Made by a program: the position numbers and the translations under genes. Shown in pieces: positions 8,132 through 14,532 of a stretch of 29,228 nucleotides of DNA (positions are counted from its first letter, which is position 1; the number at the start of each line of letters is the position of its first letter). The DNA comes from Candidatus Omnitrophota bacterium (GTDB taxonomy: Bacteria; Omnitrophota; Koll11; Zapsychrales; Fredricksoniimonadaceae): NCBI GenBank assembly GCA_023247595.1, contig JAHFGF010000002.1, positions 1 through 29,228 on the forward strand. Reading direction: 5' to 3'. A model generated the notes under the pieces. The model had not been told where the DNA came from. It ran no database searches and was given only the letters and a program-made list of their open reading frames with translations.

Positions 8132-8186
8132 CCTTAAAAAGTAAAAAGCAACATCCCAAAAGATTCCTCTTCCAGGATGCTGCTTT
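8132..8186 (-). terminator. Intrinsic terminator after the main pilin gene
   Basis: On the minus strand, 12 bases at 8186-8175 (AAAGCAGCATCC) pair with 8156-8145 (GGATGTTGCTTT), with one G-T wobble. The stem is followed by TTACTTTTT. The hairpin starts 17 nt after the pilin stop codon at 8204. Such a partial stop between the first pilin and the minor pilins would keep the first in excess. Confidence 0.75.
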
Positions 8187-8203
8187 GTAAAATAACGAAA
8201 CAA

Positions 8204-8638
8204 TTATTGGATACCAGCAAATGCGGTTGTACCTGTACGAGTAATCGCACCAGCCGTGTTACGCGATAACACAACGGTATCCGTACCCACACCATTTTCA
8301 GTGGTATTACGCGTTGCCGTAATGGAAAAACTACCCGCCGCGACAGCGATGGCATACCCAAAGTGTGCAGCAGCATTGGTTGTGGCGTTATAGGACGGGT
8401 CAGACATACCAATTGCAGTATACGTATTGCATGTAGTATATACATCGTTAAACTGCATGGCACACCCTTCGATCGAACGTTTTGTCGCACCTAGCGACGC
8501 TAAAGCTTCCGTCGCCCTTGAGCGTTCAACGTTTCTAAACAACTGAGGCATAGCCACGCTCGCCAATACACCAACGATGATAATGACAACCAAAATTTCC
8601 AACAGCGTAAAACCCGATTTGTTATTTCCCATTCTCAT
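8204..8638 (-). CDS. Type IV pilin, likely major subunit, riboswitch-controlled
   Basis: Prepilin of 144 aa. The leader MRMGNNKSG is followed by FTLLEILVVIIIVGVLASVAMP with Glu5 and an N-terminal helix running into RNVERSRATEALASLGA. Two Cys (GCAMQF and YTTCNT) could form a loop disulfide. The protein ends TGTTAFAGIQ. The ATG at 8638 has GGAG 8 nt upstream; the second Met (8632) is further from it. Three things suggest it is the main subunit: it is first in the pilin run, it has its own regulated leader with a GEMM-I riboswitch, and it is followed by a terminator. A paralogue about two-thirds identical lies at 2336-2764. Confidence 0.92.
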   Translation of the reverse strand: MRMGNNKSGFTLLEILVVIIIVGVLASVAMPQLFRNVERSRATEALASLGATKRSIEGCAMQFNDVYTTCNTYTAIGMSDPSYNATTNAAAHFGYAIAVAAGSFSITATRNTTENGVGTDTVVLSRNTAGAITRTGTTAFAGIQ

Positions 8639-8685
8639 GAAACCGTCTCCTTTTTATGATGCCGTTTTTAAAGACTCTTAGAATT

Positions 8686-8723
8686 AAAAAATCCATTTTA
8701 CCCTAGTAGGGCATAATGGATTT
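8686..8723 (-). terminator. Expression-platform terminator of the riboswitch
   Basis: On the minus strand AAATCCATTATGCCC (8723-8709), a TACTA loop and the matching arm 8703-8689 form a 15-position stem with one A-A mismatch and one G-T wobble. It is followed directly by TTT within a T-run. It lies between the aptamer and the pilin ATG, as expected for control by transcription termination. The bases CCATT (8719-8715) can instead pair with AATGG (8736-8732) at the 3' edge of the aptamer. Confidence 0.85.
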
Positions 8724-8732
8724 AGTTTTTCC

Positions 8733-8833
8733 CATTGGCAACTGGCTATCCCAGAAATTCCTAAGTATCTTTGGAATTTTGGGACCCTCTAGTTTTGCGC
8801 CCTACTCTTACGAGTAGTTTACCTTTAACAATG
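8733..8833 (-). promoter_or_regulatory. GEMM-I (cyclic-di-GMP-I) riboswitch aptamer
   Basis: The minus-strand RNA matches the well-studied Vibrio cholerae Vc2 aptamer base for base over its core. AAGGTAAAC is followed by a 6-bp stem CTACTC/GAGTAG closed by a GTAA (GNRA) tetraloop. Then comes GGGCGCAAA, where A8796 corresponds to the ligand-stacking A47. A second long stem (CCC...AATTCC / GGAATT...GGG) follows, then GATAGCCAGTTGCC closing the structure. CATTG (8833-8829) pairs with CAATG (8737-8733) as P1. The position aligned with Vc2 G20 is G (8823), which in characterised members favours c-di-GMP over cyclic AMP-GMP (GEMM-Ib members have A). It precedes an intrinsic terminator and a pilin gene, a known target class for c-di-GMP control. 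Confidence 0.92.
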
Positions 8834-8870
8834 CTATATACAAATACAAATCTAATAATTTTCTGTTGAA

Positions 8871-8879
8871 AGTATAACA
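8871..8879 (-). promoter_or_regulatory. Candidate extended -10 promoter of the pilin leader
   Basis: TGTTATACT on the minus strand is a TGn-extended -10 (TATACT, 5 of 6). It would start transcription near 8864, about 30 nt before the riboswitch, giving a leader of some 225 nt. No good -35 is visible and no sigma-54 type GG-N10-GC element was found in the gap, so this is tentative. Confidence 0.35.
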
Positions 8880-8919
8880 CATGGTTGATTAAAAAAACCA
8901 GGGTTCAGAGAAAATTTTA

Positions 8920-10149
8920 TTATCCACCCATACTGAACATTGGTAAAAACATGGCTAAAACAATGGTTCCAATGACCCCACCCATGACCAAAAGCATCAA
9001 GGGTTCAATCATTGTTCCGAATCTTTTCATAAAGGCCTCAACTTCTCTTTGAAAGAAGTTGGAAACATGTTTGAGCATTTTGCTAAGCTCGCCTGTTTCT
9101 TCCCCTACCTTGATCATTTGAACCGCCATGGGAGGAAAAAATCCGCTTAGCTCCATTGGCTCAGCCAAAAGTTTACCTTCTCGAACGGAATCCCTGATAT
9201 CGGAAATAATTAATCCGCACGTGCGGTTTTCCACCAATTTTTCACTGATTTCAAGGGCGTATAAAATGGGCACACCGCTGTCAATTAAGATGGACATTTG
9301 TGAAGCAAATCGCTCAACCACAATTTTCTTGGTGATCATCCCGAAGGTCGGTAAACTAAAAATAAATTTCTCAAACTGCATCTGGCCAACAGCCGTATGA
9401 ATATATTGTTTAAACGCGAAACTCGCCGCAATACAGCCAGCAATGATCAAAAGTATCTTTTGTTTAATAAATTTAAAGACTGCTAATAAAAGTTTTGTAA
9501 AGGCGGGCAGTTCCTTGCCCATCGAGGTATAAATAGCTTCAAATTTAGGCCCAACAAAAAACGCAAAAAACGCGATAGCGCCCATACAAACAAATAATAA
9601 GATGCACGGATAGATGATAGCGGAAATGATGATGGATTTAAAAGCCGCCTGCTGTTCCATAAAAATTGCCAACTTTTCCAAAACCTGGGGCATGGTACCA
9701 GATGCTTCGCCCACCTCCACAAGACTCACCCAAAATTGACTGAACTGTTTTGGATGTTTCTCCAAACTGCTGCTTAGTGACCGCCCCTGTTCCACATCAT
9801 TACGGACCTGAACCAATACTTTATGCAGAGTCCTGCTTTCAACTTGGGATAAAATAACGTCCAGACTTCGCAGCAACGTAATGCCCGCTTCCAACATAGT
9901 AGCCAATTGACGGGCAAATACGAGAATATCATCCATTGACACACCCGTATGGGTGAACGAATCTTTTTTTGCCTTTGAAACTTTTTTAGCTTCAGTCTCA
10001 ACACTTTCAGAACGAATGGGCTGAACGGAGATGACAAAATAGCCCTGGCCCTGCAATTTATCAACGAGAACCTGCTCGCTGTTAGCCTCTTCAATATCCT
10101 GAAGCGTTTTTCCATCCATGTTTTTTGCTAAATATTGAAACTGCGGCAT
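8920..10149 (-). CDS. pilC: Type IV pilus/T2SS inner-membrane platform protein PilC/GspF
   Basis: A 409-aa polytopic inner-membrane protein that couples the assembly ATPase to pilin insertion. The N-terminal stretch YLAKNMDGKTLQDIEEANS is typical. It is followed by two GspF repeats: the first has FARQLATMLEAGITLLRSLD and GEASGTMPQVLEKLA, the second has RFASQMSILIDSGVPILYAL and VGEETGELSKMLKHVSNFF. Membrane segments lie near 175-200, 225-245 and 380-400. The protein ends MFSMGG as the family usually does (lPxMF). An AAGG site lies 7 nt before the ATG. It follows pilB by 13 nt if the -1 frame tail of PilB is counted. Length is normal. Confidence 0.97.
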   Translation of the reverse strand: MPQFQYLAKNMDGKTLQDIEEANSEQVLVDKLQGQGYFVISVQPIRSESVETEAKKVSKAKKDSFTHTGVSMDDILVFARQLATMLEAGITLLRSLDVILSQVESRTLHKVLVQVRNDVEQGRSLSSSLEKHPKQFSQFWVSLVEVGEASGTMPQVLEKLAIFMEQQAAFKSIIISAIIYPCILLFVCMGAIAFFAFFVGPKFEAIYTSMGKELPAFTKLLLAVFKFIKQKILLIIAGCIAASFAFKQYIHTAVGQMQFEKFIFSLPTFGMITKKIVVERFASQMSILIDSGVPILYALEISEKLVENRTCGLIISDIRDSVREGKLLAEPMELSGFFPPMAVQMIKVGEETGELSKMLKHVSNFFQREVEAFMKRFGTMIEPLMLLVMGGVIGTIVLAMFLPMFSMGG

Positions 10150-10162
10150 GTTTTTACCTTAG

Positions 10163-10216
10163 TTAAGACGTGGTTACACCTAAAACTTCTTCCAGACTCG
10201 TAATTCCTTCTTCTAC
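10163..10216 (-). other. Missing PilB C-terminus in the -1 frame
   Basis: Directly after the in-frame codons AAA AAG the annotated PilB meets TAG (10215-10213). Reading one base back, from G10216, gives VEEGITSLEEVLGVTTS and then TAA at 10165-10163. This is the expected family ending (in PilB/GspE proteins, a Gly-x-(T/S)-(T/S)-x-EEVLRVT type tail). One extra A in the A5 run (10221-10217) would join both parts into a 579-aa protein. It is a base lost in the genome, an assembly error in the run, or ribosomal or transcriptional slippage. Confidence 0.85.
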
Positions 10217-11901
10217 TTTTTAATGCCAGATTCAAAAAGCGTGTCCATTCCGTTTTTTCGCGCCGCATCTTTGATATCCGAATACGCGGCTCCCTTGGAA
10301 ACTAAATTACGGATTTCATCGTTAATCGCCATGACTTCCCCGATGACAACTCTTCCTTTATAACCGGTATGATTACACTCATCGCATCCTTTGGGACGGT
10401 AGATCAAATCCACGTTGACTTTCACGTCTCCCAATTGTTCCTTACTCGGCTCATACGGCTCTTTACATTTCGCGCACAATTTACGTCCTAAACGCTGGGC
10501 GATAACAAGAACCAGTGACGGGGTAATCAGATAACTCGGCAGGCCAATATCGATAAGTCGAGTGATAGCCGACGGCGCATCATTGGTATGGAGCGTACTC
10601 AGAACAAAATGTCCAGTCAAGGCCGCGCGAACGCAAATCTGAGCGGTATCAAGATCTCGAACTTCACCGACCATGATGATATCCGGATCCTGGCGTAAAA
10701 ACGCTCTAAGAGCGGTTGCAAACGTCAAACCGATATCGTTACGGACACCGACTTGATTAATTCCCTCAATCTTAAATTCCACCGGATCTTCCGCCGTCAT
10801 AATATTTTTCGAAGGGTCCATAACTTCATTGAGCGAAGAATACAAGGTCGTTGATTTACCGCTTCCCGTCGGACCCGTAACAAACATCAAACCATACGGA
10901 GATTTGAGCGCCTTGCGGATTAACGCCAGCTGCTTGGCATCAAAACCTAACGTGGAAATATCCAGCTTAGTGGCGCCTTTGTCCAAAATACGCATAACCA
11001 CCTTTTCGCCCCAAACCGTCGGAATGGTTGAAACGCGAAGGTCTACGGTACGGTCTTCCAGTTTTGCTGAAATCGCCCCGTCTTGCGGAAGCCGTTTTTC
11101 TGCGATATCTAATTTCGCGAGAATTTTAATACGGGAAACAATCGCCATATGCAAATGCCTCGCCGGAGGAGGAATTTGATATAAGGAACCGTCAATGCGG
11201 TAACGCACTTCCAACTTATCTTTAAACGGCTCAATATGGATATCGCTTGCCTTTTCATCAATGGCCTGACGGATAATAAGATCAACAAGCTTAATAACAG
11301 GCGCTTCTTCTGCTTTCGCGATTAACTTATCTAAACTCAGTTCAGCGTCGGTATTTGTTTCTTTGGAAGCGGTCGGAAGCGCGCCCTCTTTGGTTGACCG
11401 GTCATAGGTATTTTCAACGGCCCGATCCAGCAAAGATCCCATCCCGTCGGCGCCTTTATTACCCAAATAAAATTCTTGGATGGCCTTGATCAAATCTGAC
11501 TTAGTCGCGATAACCAGATTAATTTCACAACCCGTGATAACCTTCAAATTATCGAGCATGATCAGATCCAGCGGATCAAAAACAGCGCATGTCAAAGATC
11601 CCATATTTCTGGCCAAAGGTAAGGCCAAAAATTTTTGTGCGAATTCCTGAGTAACCAATTTCTCAAGCCCCTGGTCGGACTGGGGTTTAAGCAAACCAGA
11701 ACTTCGAGACGCATAAGGAATCAACAGCTGAGCACCTAATGCCGCCGCCAAGGTTTCTTCCTTGACCATGCCCAGCTTTAATAATATTTCGCCCAGACGC
11801 CCATTTTCCTGCTTTTGAATATTAATGGCATCCAGCAGCTGCGCCTCAGTCAAAAGCCCCTGGTCAATGAGTATTTCACCTAAACGTAATCGAGTGGACA
11901 T
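10213..11901 (-). CDS. pilB: Pilus/T2SS assembly ATPase PilB/GspE with MshEN c-di-GMP domain
   Basis: Hexameric cytoplasmic ATPase that powers pilin polymerisation; 562 aa as read. The N-terminus has two tandem MshEN-type motifs, RLGEILIDQGLLTEAQL (about residues 6-22) and RLGEILLKLGMVKEETL (35-51), the form that binds c-di-GMP in MshE. The ATPase part has Walker A GPTGSGKST (343-351), an Asp box near EDPVEF (371-376), Walker B-like IIMVGEVRD (408-416), a His box with HFVLSTLHTNDAP and a four-Cys zinc site (C476, C479, C506, C509). The ATG comes 1 nt after the secretin stop without a clear Shine-Dalgarno site, so coupling is likely. The reading frame stops early: the normal last 17 residues follow in the -1 frame (see 10163-10216). 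Confidence 0.97.
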   Translation of the reverse strand: MSTRLRLGEILIDQGLLTEAQLLDAINIQKQENGRLGEILLKLGMVKEETLAAALGAQLLIPYASRSSGLLKPQSDQGLEKLVTQEFAQKFLALPLARNMGSLTCAVFDPLDLIMLDNLKVITGCEINLVIATKSDLIKAIQEFYLGNKGADGMGSLLDRAVENTYDRSTKEGALPTASKETNTDAELSLDKLIAKAEEAPVIKLVDLIIRQAIDEKASDIHIEPFKDKLEVRYRIDGSLYQIPPPARHLHMAIVSRIKILAKLDIAEKRLPQDGAISAKLEDRTVDLRVSTIPTVWGEKVVMRILDKGATKLDISTLGFDAKQLALIRKALKSPYGLMFVTGPTGSGKSTTLYSSLNEVMDPSKNIMTAEDPVEFKIEGINQVGVRNDIGLTFATALRAFLRQDPDIIMVGEVRDLDTAQICVRAALTGHFVLSTLHTNDAPSAITRLIDIGLPSYLITPSLVLVIAQRLGRKLCAKCKEPYEPSKEQLGDVKVNVDLIYRPKGCDECNHTGYKGRVVIGEVMAINDEIRNLVSKGAAYSDIKDAARKNGMDTLFESGIKK

Positions 11902-11902
11902 A

Positions 11903-13435
11903 TTAGTATTTCTGACGTTCGATAGATTTTAATTCTTTATCAATTTGTTTTAATCGTGCCTGAGGAATTTGCTGTTCTCTGCTGGTCACTTGATTGGATT
12001 GAACCACTGAATCAGCGCCTCTATCATTCACAATTGACGGCGTAATAAAAATCAACAGCTCTCGTTCGGACGATGATTTATCTTTATGCTGAAAAACCCG
12101 CCCAACCAAAGGAATATCTCCTAATATCGGTAATTTTTTAATCGTTACACTATCGTTTGTTCGCAACAGTCCCCCCATAACGATGGTTTCTCCTGCTTTG
12201 ACTTTCATAATCTGCTGCGAACCCCGCTCTTCAGCATCATTAAATGTCTGATCGCCAAAGGTCGCCCCCGTCCTTGCCTGAATGACTTTTGGAACAACAG
12301 CCATTGTGATTTCGCGATTGGCCATGTTCGCCTGAGGCGTGACCAATAAAAACACTCCCGTCTGAACTCTTTCCGCTTCTTTTGTAGTGTCCGCAGAACC
12401 TCCCGTCGAGGTTGTGGACGTTGTAATACCAATGGCTTCATTAGTGGAAATCTGTATTTGGGCTGTCTCGTTATTTAAAGTGATAATCCTTGGACGGGCC
12501 AAATTTTTAGTGTCTGATTGCGTTTCTAAAAACTGCACAATGACTTTAGAGATTGACGTATCAAGCAATCCTGCCGTATATTCAGCGCCTGAAAATTCAA
12601 AGCCTTTTCCTTTCAGAAAATTAAGATCCCATGGATATACCACCGCCCGCTTGGCGCCGCTCATTTGTAACAAATCACCGGAATACTTAGCGCCAATCAC
12701 GTCTGCTGTACTTTTTGAAACATCCAGCATTTCAACTTCAATCATGATTTGAGGAACATCAATATCCAGCCGCGCGATCAAGGCGTCAATCTGCTTAAAC
12801 TGACTTTCCATATCCGTTACGATTAAACTGTTTGTTCGAGGGTCCTCCATAACCTTACCGAATCGACTGACGACTCCCTTCACAGCTGTCACAATTCCAC
12901 CGCCGCCAGCGCCTGCTCCTGAACTCGCGGAAGCACCGCCACCCGCCGCAGCTCCCCCTGAACCAGAGTCTTTTGACACAGATGACGATCCTCCTTTATC
13001 AATGGAGATCGTACTATTAATTTTGGAAGAAGGAACTGACGCGAACTTAAGATGATATATTCTCGTCACCAAATCCTGTCCTTCCGCGGGCAAGGCCTTG
13101 ACAACAAACACCTCGCTCCCCGTCTGCATTTCATATTGAAGGCCATTGGCGGAAAGAATTTTTTCCAGAGCTTCCTCAACCGGAATATTATCTAAAAACA
13201 AAGTCACTTTCTTTTCATGCAAATCGCTCGCGGCAATAAAATTCATTCCCGACTGCTGAGAAAATATTTTCAAAACATCTTCTAAAGCAGCGTCTTTAAA
13301 ATCCATGGAAATTCGCTTTGAATAATTCGGATACGCAAACCGACTTTCCTCCATGGAATATCCAGCGTGAACATTCGCCTGACCGCCCAAAAAAGCCATT
13401 AACATTGCGAATATAAAAAATTTATATTTATTCAT
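11903..13435 (-). CDS. Outer-membrane secretin (PilQ/GspD family)
   Basis: A 510-aa secretin that forms the gated outer-membrane channel for the pilus or secreted proteins. I choose the ATG at 13435, with GGGAG close upstream, which starts a signal peptide (MNKYKFFIFAMLMAFLGGQ, cut near VHA|GYS). The ATG at 13456 would add seven residues. Next comes an STN/N0-like domain (MDFKDAALEDVLKIFSQQSG, VTLFLDNIPVEEALEKIL) and a ring domain interrupted by a Gly/Ser/Ala-rich stretch of about 40 residues. The C-domain has VPQIMIEVEMLDVSK, ARPRIITLNNETAQI, VTPQAN, KAGETIVMGGLL, PILGDIPLVGRVFQHK and LLIFITPSIV. It lacks the AMIN domains of long PilQ proteins. It sits between pilP and pilB in the order of the pil operon. 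Confidence 0.95.
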   Translation of the reverse strand: MNKYKFFIFAMLMAFLGGQANVHAGYSMEESRFAYPNYSKRISMDFKDAALEDVLKIFSQQSGMNFIAASDLHEKKVTLFLDNIPVEEALEKILSANGLQYEMQTGSEVFVVKALPAEGQDLVTRIYHLKFASVPSSKINSTISIDKGGSSSVSKDSGSGGAAAGGGASASSGAGAGGGGIVTAVKGVVSRFGKVMEDPRTNSLIVTDMESQFKQIDALIARLDIDVPQIMIEVEMLDVSKSTADVIGAKYSGDLLQMSGAKRAVVYPWDLNFLKGKGFEFSGAEYTAGLLDTSISKVIVQFLETQSDTKNLARPRIITLNNETAQIQISTNEAIGITTSTTSTGGSADTTKEAERVQTGVFLLVTPQANMANREITMAVVPKVIQARTGATFGDQTFNDAEERGSQQIMKVKAGETIVMGGLLRTNDSVTIKKLPILGDIPLVGRVFQHKDKSSSERELLIFITPSIVNDRGADSVVQSNQVTSREQQIPQARLKQIDKELKSIERQKY

Positions 13436-13467
13436 CTTTTTCTCCCTAAGAGACATTTAAAAAGCCC

Positions 13468-13947
13468 TTACTGATCAATCTTTTTTTGTTTGTCTGTAAC
13501 ATTGACCAGGACATTAATGCCACTATTCGACAACTCAACACCTTTGGATTGAATCGCAACGATTTTCACACCGTTGATGAAATCTCCCACCTTGAGAATT
13601 TTATCATTGATGATTGCTTGAGGCATGTCCGTATTCCAAATCAAACCTTTGACAACAAACGCGTTTGTCTGTATGGCAGGAATCACAGGCACGGTGTTAA
13701 CCGGATCTGGATCCGTAGTTTTATAAATCGGTTGAATCGTTCTTTCTGTCGGGATTATTGTTGGTTTTTGTTTTTCCGGCTGAAGAACTTGAACCACTTT
13801 CGGTGGCGGCAGTTGAGGAATAAACGGGTCTCTCAATTCATTTAAATTTTGTAAAAAATCAGCTTTTTCCTGGGCCAAAGTCAAAGGCATCAGGACTACC
13901 ATTGCCGCTAAAAAATACCCGCCCCGGATGAAACCTATTAATTTCAT
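13468..13947 (-). CDS. pilP: PilP-like/GspC-like periplasmic linker protein
   Basis: A 159-aa protein that would connect the inner-membrane alignment complex to the secretin. The N-terminus is a hydrophobic signal or anchor segment (GYFLAAMVVLMPLTLAQ) without a lipobox Cys, so it is not the classic PilP lipoprotein. After it come LRDPFIPQLPPP, matching the PilP pattern of L(R/K)DPF, a Pro-rich linker, and a small beta domain with VVKGLIWNTDMPQAIINDK and VGDFINGVKIVAIQSKGVEL, as in PilP and GspC homology regions. The start overlaps the pilO stop by 4 nt (ATGA). Confidence 0.82.
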   Translation of the reverse strand: MKLIGFIRGGYFLAAMVVLMPLTLAQEKADFLQNLNELRDPFIPQLPPPKVVQVLQPEKQKPTIIPTERTIQPIYKTTDPDPVNTVPVIPAIQTNAFVVKGLIWNTDMPQAIINDKILKVGDFINGVKIVAIQSKGVELSNSGINVLVNVTDKQKKIDQ

Positions 13948-14528
13948 TTTTCCACCATTATGGATGCGACTTCCATACGAAAATTAATAGCAGAACCCTT
14001 ATTATTCGTCGAACTTTTCGCGTTGAGCTGCGGATCCGCTTCACATTCCCAAATCTGTAAAAAATCTTTTCCGCGTTCAATATCGGCCATGAAACGCACC
14101 ATCGAAAGAAATGAATCAGCAACCAGTGTAAACCTTAATGAAAGCGTCTCCAAACTATTTCTCTTATCAATATTGGCCGGATTAAATGTTAAAATTTTAA
14201 CCCCGTTTTTAACCGCAATATCCGTTACCAGATTAATAATTTTATCCTCTGATACCGCTTCTGGGACTTTTTTAAGATAATCTTTAACATCCATTTGTGT
14301 TTTGTTGTACTGTTCGATGGCTGGAGCCTTTGCCTGCAGCGTCGCAATCTGAGTTTTATATTTTGTTACCTCTGTTTGGCTCTGGTTAAACAAAGAAACC
14401 GCAAAAAACAAAGAACAGGCTCCCAGGATAATTTGAACGACAACTTCTTTATGCTGCAATAATTGATCTTTTATCTTTGCAGCGTCGATATCTTTAATAT
14501 CAATTTTACTTATATCCGTTATCTTCAT
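13944..14528 (-). CDS. pilO: PilO-like/GspM-like alignment complex protein
   Basis: A 194-aa bitopic inner-membrane protein. A cytoplasmic start rich in Lys, Asp and Ile precedes one membrane segment (VVVQIILGACSLFFAVSLF, about residues 29-47). A coiled coil (TEVTKYKTQIATLQAKAPAIEQ, core TKYKTQIATLQAKA) and a ferredoxin-like periplasmic domain with FTLVADSFLSMVRFMADIER follow. This is the architecture of PilO, which pairs with PilN. It lies 4 nt after the PilM-PilN fusion and overlaps pilP. Confidence 0.85.
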   Translation of the reverse strand: MKITDISKIDIKDIDAAKIKDQLLQHKEVVVQIILGACSLFFAVSLFNQSQTEVTKYKTQIATLQAKAPAIEQYNKTQMDVKDYLKKVPEAVSEDKIINLVTDIAVKNGVKILTFNPANIDKRNSLETLSLRFTLVADSFLSMVRFMADIERGKDFLQIWECEADPQLNAKSSTNNKGSAINFRMEVASIMVEK

Positions 14529-14532
14529 AAAA

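Noticed and set aside
8124..8159. Longer N-terminus of the pilin at 7704 (MGCCFLLFKEDS)
   Set aside because: It is coded by the terminator hairpin of the upstream pilin gene; AAGGA precedes the ATG at 8123.
8734..8833. Cyclic AMP-GMP (GEMM-Ib) class for the riboswitch
   Set aside because: Those members have A at the position aligned with Vc2 G20; here it is G (8823). A one-base shift in alignment could change this, so it is not fully excluded.
8639..8919. Sigma-54 promoter before the main pilin gene, common in PilR-controlled systems
   Set aside because: No TGGC-N8-TTGC type element was found in the gap on the minus strand.
12880..12970. Gly/Ser/Ala-rich stretch in the secretin as a DNA repeat or CRISPR-like array
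   Set aside because: It has no regular period at the DNA level and stays in frame; it is a flexible loop of the protein.
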